Origin: Macrophomina tecta
Taxonomy: Eukaryota; Ascomycota; Dothideomycetes; Botryosphaeriales; Botryosphaeriaceae
NCBI GenBank assembly: GCA_024180945.1
Contig: JAKSGN010000006.1
Location: 2,046,001 to 2,110,000 of the forward strand
Reading direction: 5' to 3'
Length of the DNA: 64,000 nucleotides
The first letter of the stretch is position 1; each line of letters begins with the position of its first letter. Of the stretch, positions 21,512 through 35,000 are shown one piece after another. The notes under the pieces were generated by a model that ran no database searches, was not told the origin of the DNA, and worked only from the letters and a program-made list of their open reading frames with translations. The translations under genes were made by a program, and so were the position numbers.

Positions 21512-23597
21512 TTACCGTCGGTGCTGGGTCAGCGTGGTCTTAGCTCGTTGAAGACCACCAGGGACTCCACCAACCGCACCACCCATAGTGCCCTCGGTCA
21601 ATGTCTTCCTGCGTTTGAGGCTCTCAACATCATTGCCGTTTGCATCGCGGCTGGCAGGACGACCATAGTCCGTCTCGTCGTCGTCGAGCTCGCGAATACG
21701 CTTGCTCGACAGGCCATTGGCGGGACTGTATTGGCTAGGATATCCTGCCGCCATCGCATTTGGAGCCGGGTAACCATCTGGCCCAGGATTGCCGTTGGCA
21801 GTGCTCCGGGTATCACTCATGACGCTGTATAGGTTGCTTGACGGCAACTTGGATTGCCCAGGAGTAGCATAGCCACTGGTCCATTGGGTCTGGCCGGTGT
21901 TGGTCGTGCGAGGAGTGGCCCTGCCTGAACCATTTTGATGTGGGGACCCAGTCATGTCCTGGGACACGTGGTCTCCACGTATGGCACCAGGGGCTGCGGA
22001 TGCCGCGTAGCCATAGGATGCACGGTTGTTGTATGGAGCGCTGGTGTGAGTATATTCATTGTCGTGATCATGATCGGCTTCGTCATCGCCAGTCACCTGG
22101 CCAACTTGTTCCGTTTGTTGATTCAAGAGACCCTCGGTCGGCTTCACATCTGTCTGCTGGACCGGGTCACCAGCAGCACGTACCGGAGGGGCCATCTCAC
22201 TCTTGGGGAATGGAGCGGATTGTACTGATTGAGGGTAGCGAGGAATGTTCTGAGCACTGTACTGACCCTGCTGGTTCGGTGGGGCACTATACATTTGTCG
22301 CGAAGTGTCGTAGCCTTGGGAGGTTGGATATTGTTGAATGTTCTGCATCGTACCAGGCGGAGTCGTCGCTGGCGTGGTTGGAACAGAGCGAGCAGCATTG
22401 CTCAGTCCAGTGTCTATTGACAAGGGTTGATTTCCTTGAATGTTCGAGACACCGGCGTTACCCCACTCGTAGGAATTGCTCGAATTATTCATACCAATGA
22501 TGCTAGAGGCACTTGTTGGGGGCGTCGGAAAAGTGTGAGCCCTGTCGATGGATGGTCTCCCAGAGGATGGATGGGGTGCAATGGAATGTGGCGACTGCTG
22601 GAGTTGAGTTGGGATTGAAGGGTTATTCAGAGAATGGTGGTGGTGCAATGATGGGGCTTGCGAGGCTGCGGGTGCACCGATATAGCGCTGCTGTCCTTCT
22701 GGCCGACGTCGGTCAAGCGCAGCCATTGCATTTCCAGTTCCAACAGAGCCCCGCTGGTTGGTAGGGTGGTAAAGCAGAGCTCCGATATCATGCACAAATA
22801 GAGGGTAGAGTTGCTCAGTGATTTTTTCCTTATTGGCGAAGTCCAATGCACGTTCGAAGGGAATCCTTTGTGATGTTAGAGGTGGTTCGACATGCGTGCA
22901 ATGCAAACTTACCAGACACCCTTTAAATGCATAGGCCCGATCTTGACTACGTGTCTCGTCTTCTCGCTTTTCAGAATACCATCACGACGGCCTCTTGTCA
23001 TGCCCGCGACATTCAAAAGCTTAGTACCATTAATAAAGTGGTTGTCTGAACGTTGTTAGCGAGTCCGCATTGAAGCTTATTGAAGTAGAATCTTACCTTC
23101 GCGACGAGCCACGCACACTCCCTTGGCTTCGACCTGAAAGCACAGACTACCCTCGTCTTCCCAGAGAGTAGCAGTGACCCTAGGCTTCATTCCGGGAGGC
23201 GCGACTTGCCCCGTTGTGTCGAACTGGTGAGTGGGCGGGTATCCCTGCTGGCCGGTGACGGATGAGCCAGGGCCGCCAGCGGACATTGCTGTTCTACGTT
23301 AGTCTCAGGGAATCGGCAACCTAAAACCAACGCAACCCTACCTGGAAGTGGTAATGATGCCGGCACAAGCGAGCTGTTCATCGTCGCTGTCGAAGGAGTT
23401 GGTGGCATACCATTGCCGTATTGATTCTGATAGTAGGAACCTTGGACGAGCGAAGTCGTGGGTCCTGGTTGGAGATAGGGCGGCTGTTGGTTGTAGGCAT
23501 AGTGTGCAATCGTCGATGGAGGCCCAGATGATGTTGCGTGTCCAGTGTTGGGCATATGATGTTGCTGAACATCCGCGTAGGATTGCATTTGATTCAT
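21512..23597 (-). CDS. stuA: APSES transcription factor StuA, 644 aa
   Basis: Exons 23597-23342, 23288-23097, 23045-22913 and 22865-21512; the introns are 53, 51 and 47 nt. StuA is a nuclear bHLH-like APSES regulator that controls conidiophore development, the dimorphic switch and often effector or secondary-metabolite genes. The APSES domain (about residues 115-220) is complete: [20 protein letters not shown], then [40 protein letters not shown] and [17 protein letters not shown], ending in the [10 protein letters not shown] helix. Both flanks are Gln/Ser/Pro-rich. Near the C-terminus, [12 protein letters not shown] and ESLKRRKTL look like a bipartite nuclear signal. The ATG at 23597 ([10 protein letters not shown]) matches the classical StuA start. 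However, the same frame is open for 138 further codons upstream without an ATG, so an N-terminal extension from an unseen exon is possible. Confidence 0.95.
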
Positions 23598-24011
23598 GTT
23601 GGCGTAGGAATCGGTCGCGTAACCGTAGCCGGGGGTTTGATGCTGCTGGGCGTAGGGTGATTCCTGCGACTGCCCATTCAACGAATGAGGGTTGCGTCCG
23701 AGCGTCTGCGGAGTCTGCTCAGGTGAAGGGGTCTTGAAGCCCGAGTGGCCTCCGTTCACCGAGGACGAGTAGGACGTATGGGAGCTTGCGCTACTGTTGA
23801 TGGCAGAAGCTGAGCTGATAGATCCACCCCGAGGCGATGAGTTGTTCGACGACGTATTGGTACCCGACTGGATCTGGGGCAAAGCTGGTAGCCGCTCACT
23901 CGATACAGTCGGTCGTGGTGTGAATTGGGTGTTGTACCACGATGCGTCGACGGGGCCTCGGGAGTGGACCTGCGAGATCGACGGCAGCTCCAGCTTTTCG
24001 GTTTTCGGGGG
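23598..24011 (-). other. ATG-less open segment in frame with stuA (leader, or extra N-terminal coding exon)
   Basis: On the minus strand the stuA frame is open from just after a TAA (24014-24012) down to the ATG at 23597, 138 codons with no ATG. The translation looks protein-like: it includes LPSISQVHSRGPVDASWYN, TPRPTVSSERLPALPQIQSG and a Ser/Asn-rich stretch, similar to the StuA flanks. A far-upstream exon could supply the start; possible acceptors include ...CTCGCAG before GTCCACTCC. Possible leader donors lie further upstream near 24340 (GTAAGC) and 24318 (GTTAGT). Non-AUG initiation or a purely untranslated leader are alternatives. Confidence 0.5.
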
Positions 24012-25637
24012 TTATGGTTTGGAAGTGACAGGACGAGAAGGTCAAGACCTGTTTGGTTCCCCGAGTCAGTAATGTTGATAGGCGAGAAATGAGGGCTTCG
24101 CAACAGGTGCAGGATCTGGACGCGCAGGTAGCCGGCTGTGGGGCGAGCCGTGTCGCGATTCCTAGAGGCCTTGCGGTGATAACGCAGCGCAGGCGCAGAC
24201 GGCAAAGCGACAGTTTGCAGGCGGGAGAAAGGACAAATGTTTGCTTGGTCGGCGATAGAGAATAGAGCGGCTCAGGGCCAACGCGGCGATTCGCGCACGT
24301 GGAAAGAGCAAACACTAACCTTCAGCTGCAAAGGCTTACCGCACGACTGGAGTCGGCGGCTTTGCAGGATTGTTCACGCTCGCGATGGTGGTTGCTTTCG
24401 CGGTGGTACAGTTTGCTGGTAGCACGATACCGTACCCGAGGAATTTGGCGAGGACCTGGTCAGGAATGCGGCGCTTGGGCAGGCGGCGAGGAAGCGGAGC
24501 AGACGACAGAACGCTTGCAGAGCAGAAGGAACAAGGCCGTGGTGACGTCGTGCGGGTCGTAAGAGAGGTTCAATCGGTCGTGTCAAGGCATGCAGCAACG
24601 AGAGGCTGACTGCTGCTCGGCGGGAGTGGAGCTCTGGGCGGCGCAGCAGACGGGCGGTTTTTGTTGTCCGAGAGTGGGTCGGGCGAAAACCAACGAACAG
24701 GCGTGAAGCTGGGGGCGCGCTGGGACGGGCAAAGAATAGCAGCTAGCAAATAGCCGGGCAGAGCTCTGGTCTAACGGGTCGTGAGCAGTCGTAAAGTCGT
24801 CGCAGGTCGTCTTGAGGCGCGTGGTGGCCGTGCAGGATCTTCTTATTTGGGGCTGATGGTCAGCTTGGGGCACGGTGGGGGGAACAGGTTGGCGGCGACG
24901 TTGAACGCACCCTCGAAGCTGCCGGCGGTGGTGCACAAAGAGTGTGGCCTGGCGCCGGGCAGTGGGGGAGGGCGGAGGTTTAGAAAGCGGAGGAGGTTGG
25001 GATGTGAGAAGTGCTAGCGCGGGTCTGGCGGACGAACCAACTGGCGCAGGCGGGCAGGGCAGGGCAGAGATAGGCGAGTGTCGCGGGAGAAGGCTGAGAG
25101 GCACGTACGTAGCTGGGGCTCGCGCTCGCTCACGGGCGGGCAATGGGCAGCTGTTCGTGAATTGGCGTGGGTTCGTTTTGAGGAGCTTCTGCTGCTGCAC
25201 CAGGGCGTTCTGTGCAGGCGGGCCACGACGCAGGCGAGCAGCAGCTTGACCGACAGCGAAGCACAAGCCGCCGGGCGGTGCGTGGGCGCGGGTCAAAGAG
25301 AGCGCAGGTCTCAAGATGCGTGTGCGGGACGGCGCGAGCGCTCGCAAGGGCAGTGCATGGACAGAGCCAGCGCAGCGAGCTCTTTCAACAGGCCTGGAGG
25401 GCTGGGCAGGCGTGCGGGTGGAGATCTCGCACGCCGCACGCTCAATCTAAATTCACTTCGGGCCTGGTGGAGAGCGTGGGAGGGATGGTGTGGCGGCCGA
25501 GCGCGAACCAGGTCCCGTGAGAGGCCAAAAGGCCGTTGCCTCCATGCTTGCTTGCTTCTGGGCTGCAGCGCGATGCCGCAGACAAGGGACCCGCAAATGC
25601 ACGCAAGCGAGTGGGCGAGACAGGGCCGGCCAGCCTG

Positions 25638-25659
25638 CCATCCATCCATCCATCCATCA
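25638..25659 (+). repeat. (CCAT)n tetranucleotide repeat
   Basis: Five consecutive CCAT units, read directly, in the GC-rich region upstream of stuA. Confidence 0.9.
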
Positions 25660-26678
25660 TCCATGCCTCGCTCGTGATTTTGCTAGGCCACCACCGCCTA
25701 TCGCCGCCAGCCCGTCAATCATCTGTTCGCCCACCCGGCCCGGCCGCGCACCAGCCGCGCGCAGCCCCGAACGGCGGGCGGGGGGGATCTGATATCAGGC
25801 TGCGCCGGGCGCCTCGACAGCCGCCCACCAGCGCCAGCATAGCAGCGCAGCGCAGCGCTCTCGCCGGAGATAGCGTGCGCCGCCGGCTTGCCTTATTAAG
25901 CTGAGACGCGCGCGGGCAGCGTGACGCGGTGGGGCTGCGCTTCCGAGCATGCCTGCCTGGCCGTCGGAATGGCAGGCCTGTCCGAACCGGCCTTCCCTGC
26001 CGCGCTCTTCACGGTGGCGTCGAGTGGTCAGAGCAGCCGGGAGACGGGCCCGATGACTAACCCGCGCAACGGGTGATTTGCAGTGCGCCGGTGGGGTCGC
26101 CTCAAGCGCTCGCTCAACGCTCCTCTTGCCCTCACCGATCGAGCAGCGCGGCAGGGATCCGGCATCGCTCGCGCGGGGCGAGCGGGCGGCACGCTGTGCA
26201 GGGCGGGCAGGTCCATTGAGGTTGGCTGATCAGCGGCGTGGCTCGCCCGCAGCCAACGGAAAAACCGCGTCCCTCGACGCCGCCGCTGCTGACTGAAGGG
26301 GTGGTGCAACGTGCTCGCCGGAGGATGGGCAGAGCAGCGCTCCGGGTGCGACAACGCAGGCATGGCGCCCGCCAGGCGAATCGCAGCGCGACACCCATTC
26401 GCATCGCCGCCGCGCTGGGAGCGGCGCGAGGCCAGGACCACCGGCGGCGGCGGAGAGCTGGCCCGCACGCTGCCTCCATGCGCCCCAGAGAGGGAGGCCT
26501 GAGGCGCGTCGGCCCAGCCAGCCAGAGCCCTCAACGCCGCCGATTGTACCACGGGCATGGTGTTGGCGCGCGCGCGCTGATTCGCCGCCGTGTTGCGGTG
26601 TGCGTCGTGTGCGCTGGCGCTCCCAAGCTGTGTGCGGGTGCGGGCAAGGACAAGGCAGGCACGAAGGCAGGCCCCAAG

Positions 26679-26700
26679 CCACCACCACCACCACCACCAC
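26679..26700 (+). repeat. (CCA)n trinucleotide repeat
   Basis: Seven CCA units in the non-coding GC-rich region. They create misleading poly-Trp, poly-Pro or poly-Thr runs in translations of this stretch. Confidence 0.9.
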
Positions 26701-29700
26701 GCTCTCGCGCTCGATGGCGACAGCGGCACCCGCACTGCCTCTTCACAGCCATGACGATGCCGCTCCGGCCCAGTACCGTGGGCGCGCGACACACCACACA
26801 AGGCCTGTGAGACGTGAATACGAGCAGCAGCCTCGAAGCGCGGATACGCTTCTCCGCGAGCGTTGAGCAGCCGCTTGCAAAGCAACCCGGCGCTGTGTCC
26901 GTCGTGCGGGCTAGTCAGTTCATTGAGCCGTGATCTGTGGATGCCGTCAGCCGCGCATTCCTTCAAGCTTTCGACGGCGCCGACGAGCGTACTGAAGGCG
27001 ACGAATGAGGGCCGCTGCCGGCCGCGGGCCAGTTCCTCTGCCAGCCACCCGCCAATGGCGCCTCCAGCCCACCGGCAGTGACACGGACAACACGCCTCGA
27101 CCTCGACGACCTCCATGACGCCAGCCCGCCAGCGGCACGCAATCAAGTGCGTCGTACGGGCGAGGATCTTGGACAGCCAGCAGTCTTGTTGCCGTGTAAG
27201 GGTGGCGTCCAGCAGTCCCGTATTGTACTCATGCCGATCCACTCTCCTTCCGCGAGAGCCAACGGATTTGCCGCAGATGCAAGGGCAGGTCGCACCGCGT
27301 TCGCGTGGTTCAAGAATGGGCACACGTTTAATACTGCCCACCCACTTGACGAAGCATGCCCCTGCCTGCCACCCACCGCAGAGCCATTGCCGCCGTGTCC
27401 GCCTCCGCTCCGGTCTTCATCCACGCGCGTCCTCGCGCTCGAGTGCCGGTACACCAGGACCCACGCGGAGCCCTCACGTTTTGCCGGACACGAGGCCGTC
27501 GACGGTCCCGAGACCAGCGCGGCCAAAGGCCGTCGTCGCTCGCCCGACCGTGTCCTCCCTGCACCTCTACATCTCGCAACCACATCGCCGGGTTTGCAAT
27601 TTATTCACAGCTCCAGGTGCGGCTCGACGGACTGCCCGCCTCAGGCCACGGCTCAATGGCGATGCGATGTGGTCCGCAGCCAAGAACGCCAATGACATGC
27701 TCCGCCGAGCCCTGCCACCCTCCACGCTAGTTATTGGCACGGGAATCGAGGGCGCTGGCAATAGCTGCCTTATTCTCCGGGCGCATCGAGCGGTGCGATG
27801 CCGCCGTGACAAGGAAGGAAATCGGCGCTTGTCGATGGTCGTTGCGTGTCGAACTTCGAGCAACCAAGCAGCGTCACTGGCAACCTACTCGTCGTCTGTC
27901 TGGATGGCGTCGGGACGACAGCGAGAGTTGATCCAAGGCCAGGCCATCGTTCCTGCAGCTGCGGGCGCACCGGCGATCCCATTGGCCAAGTCCCAGCTGC
28001 ACCCGCCCGTCTTGCATATGCGTGTGATTAGCTGCACGATCCCTTGTCACAGGCCTCTGCCCCGCGGGCTTCGCCATGGCCCAAAGCATTCGAGGTTTCT
28101 CAAACCGGCAGCAAACGGTGCGGCGTGGGATCGCTCCGGGCGTGCGCCGCAAGGGTTCTGCGAACTGTCCTGGCGGATGCCGGGACGTTTCTTCCCCAGA
28201 TCAATCACGGTTGAGAAGACAGTGCCCCGATAGCGACAACTCCCTCAGCTACACGCCGTCTTCCAATCAGTGCGGGCCACGTCAAGGCAACCCCAAAGCC
28301 CGTTATCGGCTGCTGGGCATAGCAAGCCACAACGGGCTACGGTAGGGGGACACAGACCACTCCTTGCAGGCCAGCTCAAGCCGAAACAGGGCTCGCGGCA
28401 CGCGGGCAGTCGTGCTGATTTGCTGCGCGGGCCCGACGCAGCGGTTCGTCTCCCAGACAGGCAAAGGTGAGGAGGTCTTGCCGCCAGGCTCTGGCTGCTT
28501 GTCATCTCACCTCACGCTCAAGGTCTCGGGCCCCGTGCAACCCATCTGTTTCTCAATCGATTTTCTAGCGTTGCCAGCCGGCCTCCTTCTTCACTTGTCG
28601 CCCCCAGTCTCTTCAAGCATCCTGGAACGATTGAACGATCAAGCCGTCCCTTCCGCCCGCGCTCGTAAGTCCACCGCCAAGGGCCCTCTTCACCGCTATT
28701 TTGAACCCCACTGCCGCCGTGCACACTGACCGGGATTCATCATCGAGCATTCCCTGCTGCGATCCACAAAGCCTGCCTACCCCGCCAATGGCTGCGGGCC
28801 TCATCGCAGCATCTGAATGTCTGGATTTGAGCAACCGCGAGCAGCGCACAAAGCCTTCCCGGGCGTCACTGGGTCGGGATGCGCTGCTCGTCTGCAGGCA
28901 TCATCCACGAAAACTGACCTCATGGCAGTGGCGCTCGAAGGCTAAACAGAGCAAGTCTACCCACTGACTCAACTAACTGCTCGGCTGGAGCCGCCGCGCG
29001 TTTGCCTCCGCAGCTGGGTCGCGGATGGCCGAGCGCGGCATGACATACCTACATGCATATGTACAGGCTCCCGCCGCGCCCGCACGCCTGTGCAGCGCTA
29101 TGCACATCTCCCAGATAGCCGCTGCGGAGCGAATGTGCGTTTGACGTCGAGCAGAGGACAGATTGCATATGAAGATCGTGGGAACAGCCGCTTCCTGTGG
29201 AGCAAATTGGTGATGCTGAGCAGTGTCATGAGGATCCCGTCGTGTCGGAACCGCTAGAAGAAAGACCTTGAAGTATTCCGGCGCCAGCTAATTCAATTTT
29301 TCGCACTCCTGCCGTCTTCGGCCAACCACGACCTCCCGAGTCGGACGCTGTGTCCGCACTAGGGCCATGGGAGGCGAGGCGAGGCCAGACCAAAGTTGTT
29401 GGGGATGGACGTCAGGCTGTCCACGACTTACCGCGGAAAGCACCCCGACACCACCATCACTTGATAGATGCCAAAATCCGCGCCATCTAGCGCTTGCTGG
29501 CAAGCAAAATTGCCGTGCTTTGCTAATGAGCTTCTCGGTCTGTCTCTCCACGTTGGGAGTGCATGCCGGCAGCCAAAAAGCAAAAAGAAAAAAAAATGGT
29601 CCGACAATATGTCAGCGTTCCACTATTCGCACAACCAGGACCGCCGGCATGTCCCTGCATTGATCGCCCGTCCATCCCGCCACCCCATCCGCGCGGCGCG

Positions 29701-30321
29701 GGGGCCTCTTGTGGGTGGCGAGCATCCGTATGGCAAGCGGGATACTCCTGAATGCAGATCATATGAACGAACTCTGTCGAGGGGGTGTGGGTGTCGGCGA
29801 AGGTAGCCGGAGTCTGCGGCGGCACCTGTCTCCGATGCACCGGACTAGCGAGCTCTTGTTCGTTTGTGACGCCGCAGACGACAGCAGGCACGCATGGGGT
29901 CGAGCCGTCCGGGGGGCCAGCCAGGCTCACCGTCCTGCTTGCTCGCGGCCAGCGCGGGTCTTCCGTTTTCCAATTCCTCTCATGCCCCTTTAGGAGATCA
30001 CTTGCCAGCATGTGCGCCGGGCGATGGCCAACATAGCAAGAACCGAACAGTTGGGCGCGACATCATCCCAACGTCCGGCAGGCTGCGTCTTTGGCGGCGT
30101 GGCGGCGGCACGCGTTGTTGGGCAGGCAAAGATACCTATTTCTTTTTTTTTTTTTTTTTGTGGAGCTGGAGCTTGCCGACGTGTGCTCTCCACGCTGGTC
30201 GAGAATAATCAATAATCACCATCCCGGACACGTCAATTGGAGTGGAAAAAATAGGCCCGTCTAGACAGAGGAAATCGGTGCGATTACTCGCGCTGCTGAC
30301 TGCGGCGCAAACCGCTCATCC

Positions 30322-30342
30322 TTTTTTTTTTTTTTTTTTTTT
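30322..30342 (+). repeat. T21 homopolymer tract
   Basis: Twenty-one T read directly. One of at least four comparable A/T tracts between 30 and 33.3 kb; such tracts disfavour nucleosomes. Confidence 0.9.
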
Positions 30343-32076
30343 AACGCGCCGCAGCGGACGTAACGTTGGTGTGTTCTCGGAACAGGCCAGGATGCCGTAA
30401 GTGGCGGTGTCTGGCGCCGGTCGAAAGCTGCGTCTCCCTGGGCTGCGTCTTGATGCACTGGCCAAAACATCTCCCGAGCACGATCTAGGTACGATGCATC
30501 CGCTCGATAGCCTACCCGCTCCGCCTGCTAGCAGCCAGCAGCAAATTGAGGCTTGTGCGCCCATGCGGCCTACCATGCCCCGTAGAGTAGGGAGAGGGTC
30601 GGTCTTTTTTCGATGCACGCCGCCGGCCGGCGCGCGCATGCGGGAGATGTCGTATCCGCGGGCTCTTGACGTGCGGCATCCGCCCTTGGAGCCAACCTTA
30701 AGTCGACCACACCTTTCCCCCAGCAGAAGGAATCAACGGTCTGGGCGTACTTCGGTGAGGCGTCCTCCGTTTCAGAAGCCCATAAAGTATAATCGATTAT
30801 TCCCACGTGGTGGTGTGAGCTCTTTACTCAAAAGAGCGTGTAGGGTCGATGCATGAGTCGGGTCGAGGCAATGCCGACTCACTCATTATTCCTGTGCCCA
30901 GGAGCTGCGATTCTCTGAGCGGTGAAGGCGATGCCTGGAGCCAGCAACGCTCTGTGTCTTGGTCTGGGAAGAGGCTCAACCGTTTGGTGTCTCAATCCGC
31001 ACGGGTCAAGCGAGTGTGTCTTAGACTGCCAGATTCAAGAGGCAGGACCCATGGTCGGCATGCGAAACACCGGACGAGGCGCTGAGAGGCAGATACGCTG
31101 CCTCGACTCGAGGCGGAAGGAAGGGTCTTCCAACGTCCCTGAAAACCGGATGCTTCATAATTCCGTGAGCGTGGCTGTTCCTAGTGTGGGGTGCACCAGG
31201 GCCTACTTTTGTTCCTCTCGCTCGCAGCATTGTGATGCTTGCTCCTTTGGTCATGTTACTTCTGCAGACACAGTGTCTGACCGAGCTTCTGACCAGAGTG
31301 TACATGCCCAAAGTTAGTGCCGCGTCTGGTCATCGCCACCCTCCACCGCCTCTTTAGTGGAATACCAGTTTTCCATGCTTTGTCCTCTCGGTAGTCTAAG
31401 TTCTATAGCGATCAGTCATTTAACCAATTGCTCAATTGCAATCTACACGACCATAGCAAGCAAGCTTTCAGTTCCACAAAGTAAGTTGTGCGCAAGTCAC
31501 ATGGGGGGTGGGGGTGGAGGCAGACGAAGATGGTTCCAATCTGTGGAGGAGTCATTTCACCAAGCAGTGCCTTGCAAGTTAGTACGTGATCAATGTAACA
31601 TTTGCCGAGCATTCCATACAATGGCATTCTTTGTAGGGTGTATGCATGCAAAACATCGTGTATTCAGCTACCTAGTGCTTCCTATCGCCTTGCAGACCTG
31701 AGCAAGTCATCTGTCCAAATCTCACGCATTCCAGCACCTTCTAAATTGACTTTCCGTGGTCAGAAGCAATGGCTATGTGGACTTGCCCATCTATTCCCCT
31801 TTTGCCGCTTTTCGTCCGCTGCGCTGCTGGGCCTTACTCCGCCAAGAGCCCTGGCTTAATCGGTTCCGCTGAACAACAACCACCTTCCGAGATGAACTGT
31901 TGATTTTCTTTTTACTTTTCACTTCTTATTTTTTTTCATTTTGCTTTTCTGAGTCCGTCGCCTGTTTTTGTGGGGAGGGTGTCCTCAGTCGTTAGCCGCA
32001 TGCAAAGACCAGGGTACGCGAAGGATTACGACTACCCTGGCTCTTCGTTGGACAAATGGACGGGAGTGCTGGCATT

Positions 32077-32097
32077 AAAAAAAAAAAAAAAAAAAAA
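32077..32097 (+). repeat. A21 homopolymer tract
   Basis: Twenty-one A read directly in the region upstream of stuA. No target-site duplication or element is recognisable next to it. Confidence 0.9.
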
Positions 32098-35000
32098 GGA
32101 CGTGTACGCGCCGCACACTACTTGTTCTTGCGGGGCTACTTCTCCAGAGGTCCGTGTCCGGCGAATGCCGCCCTGTGCCGCCTGAGGAGCACTGGCACAG
32201 GCGCAGCCAGAGCGCGCCTGTTTATTTTTGCGAGATGTCTATCAGCTCAAGTGGGCTTGCCCCGGCGGTCGTTTGAAGGATTCTGGCTAAATGGCCGACC
32301 ATTAACGCAAGCGCGCTCGGGCTTGTACCTTAGAGCGATGTTGTCGCGCTACCTTTGTGTCAGTGATGCGGACGAGTTTTGGGATTCAGTAGCGAACGGG
32401 GTTCCTCGTCCCTGGGATGGAGGAGAGATGGTGAACCGCCTCGTCCGGGCGTAGCGTCAGCGCCCGGTGTCTTGAAGCTGTAAGCGAGCTGCTTTCACAT
32501 GCCTTCTGGCACTTTGGAGGCTAAGGAAGACGGTAGGCGAAGTCCAGTCCATCAGCCGGCATCCGTCCCGTCTTTCCGGCTCGATCATTGACTCTACGTA
32601 GTACGTCCTGTCGCCAGACTGTACCTTCAACAACACTTCAAGATTACGCTTGTGGTGTCTTTTGCCGAGGCCCCAAAAGTCGTCCTCATATGACCATTTG
32701 CGTTACTGAACAGGTCCTCTCAATGCTGCCCCGTCACTGCGTCATTGGCCCCCGTCTAGACTTCTGTCGTGACCTGCCATTCGCCGTCACAAGATACCCC
32801 GCAATCGATGCCGCACCCAGGTGAAAGCGACATCTTCGCGCCTGTATAAGTCGTCATTATACCTTTATGCACCAATAATTCCCGCACCTCTCGGCGATTG
32901 CGAGGCACACAGTTGCCTTTTTCGACATAGGTCTCTAAGACCGTCATCCGTGCATTTTACGTTTTTGCTCAAAAGCGGACACTAACTACTCCACTCCATC
33001 TAGGCCCTTCACACGCGAACACGAAGCCTCCACCGTTAACCGGAAAGGAAAAAAAAAAAATAGAAAACAAGCCAAAATAACTAGTGGCGGCCATCCGAAA
33101 TGGTGGGTCTTTGACTTGTATGCCCGCTCGCCGTCGTATCGTTGCCTTTTGGGGGCTTCGTCCGGTCATCCCGATCAGGAAGCCACTGCGGTTGTGTTTC
33201 TTTTTTTTTTTTTTTTTCCCTCATTGCAAATCTCCACCGGAAGTAAGATTGCACCCGGGCCGGGCCGCGCTCTTGAGCCCGCAGTAGTAACAGCCAGCTG
33301 ACGCTATCGCATCCCTTCCCCCCTCTGGCAAAAACTCTGTCAGAACGAGATCGGACGCCGATGATACCCGAACGGCAGCGCCGGAGGGCACGGTCATCGA
33401 TAGCGTGTATGCGTGTCTTGCAGCTAATTACTTCGACTCGAGGCTCACAGAAACCGTCGGCTAGAGTTCGTTGTACCACTTCGTCTTCGCTTCTTAGCGA
33501 GGGGTTGTCTGGGACTTGAGGCTGGATGGCGGAGGGGGCAACCTGTACTTTAGCCTCGTTCCGCGAGCTCCGTCATCAATTATGTTGGTTATGGCATTTC
33601 ATCATGAGCTGGCCCGGCTGAAGTATTGCTAAAAAGTCTTTCGGAGTGCCGGAGTCTTCCTTCGATGGCTTGACTCTCGCGTCCTACATTCGGACATAGG
33701 CCAAGTGACTCCGCGATGCCAAAGGGTAAAACTCGCCGAAAGCCTCCGACGCGGAGCGTGAGGCCGCGGTGCCCGCGTTCACGAATTCGGTACCTTGACG
33801 AGAGTTTCAGCAAGCTAATACACGTAGACAATGTGGAGGTAACTTCCCGTGTCTGTGATCACGAGCAGGCGAAGGGTTTTCGAGTCCGAACTTTGCTCCG
33901 ACCCATCACAGGAAGGATATACTATGTCCTGAAATCGCGTCAATGCAGAGTAGAGTATGTTGGAGGAATTTTTACGTGCTGTTGAAATGGGTCCGCAATA
34001 TATTATTTTATTCCCTTCCATCCCTCAGATATGTTCGACGGTTCACATCGCCTATCCGGACTGTACTGCTTGCAAGGAATATTGAGTAGCACTATCTGGA
34101 AATCCATAATAACATGGGAAGACATTGTTCTGTCTTACGTGGGCATTCGCGTGTGGAGACGTTATTGTTTGGACCTCGATCAACGATCTGATATCCCGAA
34201 CAAGGAATGCAATAATAAAGCCCTCAATACGGAACCATGAGGCTCAATCATTGTAAGGAGAATTGGGTGTGATGATAGATAGTTTCAAGTGAAAGGAGTA
34301 CGAGTGCCTGGCCAGTATCCCCTCGGTCTCTAGTAAGTGCTAAGGTACTTGATCTCTGTCCGAAAGGTGAACATTATCTACGACCCCCTCCATATTGGTG
34401 CGGGGCACTACACTACCCTGTCAACACAGGTAAGTTTTCGGCACAAATTTCAGCCGCTTTGAATTGAGGCGATCTAATTCTTCTTATTGTTTTTTTATTT
34501 ATTTTTTTTATTTTTATTTTGGATGAGGAATATCGCATGTAGTTCAGTAGGACGACACTGAAGCTGATTTAGATAGGTATATGGTCTATGTAGAGTCTGC
34601 CCTGGAGAGTACGAACGCCGAGCTTATGAAATACTGTTCTTTGGCCCTCTTATCGGATGAATAATCCTTCTTCATAAATGTAACGTCCCGCCCGAGGTTC
34701 TGACATAAATATCTTAAACTTTTTATGAAGTTTAACGCCCCGGATACTTCATGACAGGCCCATCGACAGAATTTAAAAGAGCTGCGAATTCCTATCACCT
34801 TTGATATTTGGACCATCACAGTTCAACGTTGACTTTACGAACTTCTAAGGAATGAAGGGACTTGAACCGGACGTGATCAATTTTGTTGTGTGAACAGTTC
34901 ATAAGTTTAGAACCGAGCGTGCGCACGCTGGGCCGGAGCGATGCACTCCCACGACCTATTCCAGTCTCGGAGCAGAGCGACAGTTCACTTAGCGGCTTAC

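Noticed and set aside
26028..28233. Two long frames (about 437 codons on minus, 372 codons on plus) in the GC-rich region
   Set aside because: Composition is dominated by Arg, Ala, Cys, His and Trp, includes repeat-derived poly-Trp, and the frames overlap other open frames on both strands; no domain is recognisable.
34850..34945. tRNA-like B-box on the minus strand (GGTTCAAGTCC)
   Set aside because: No A-box, no pairing T-arm and no acceptor stem could be found around it.
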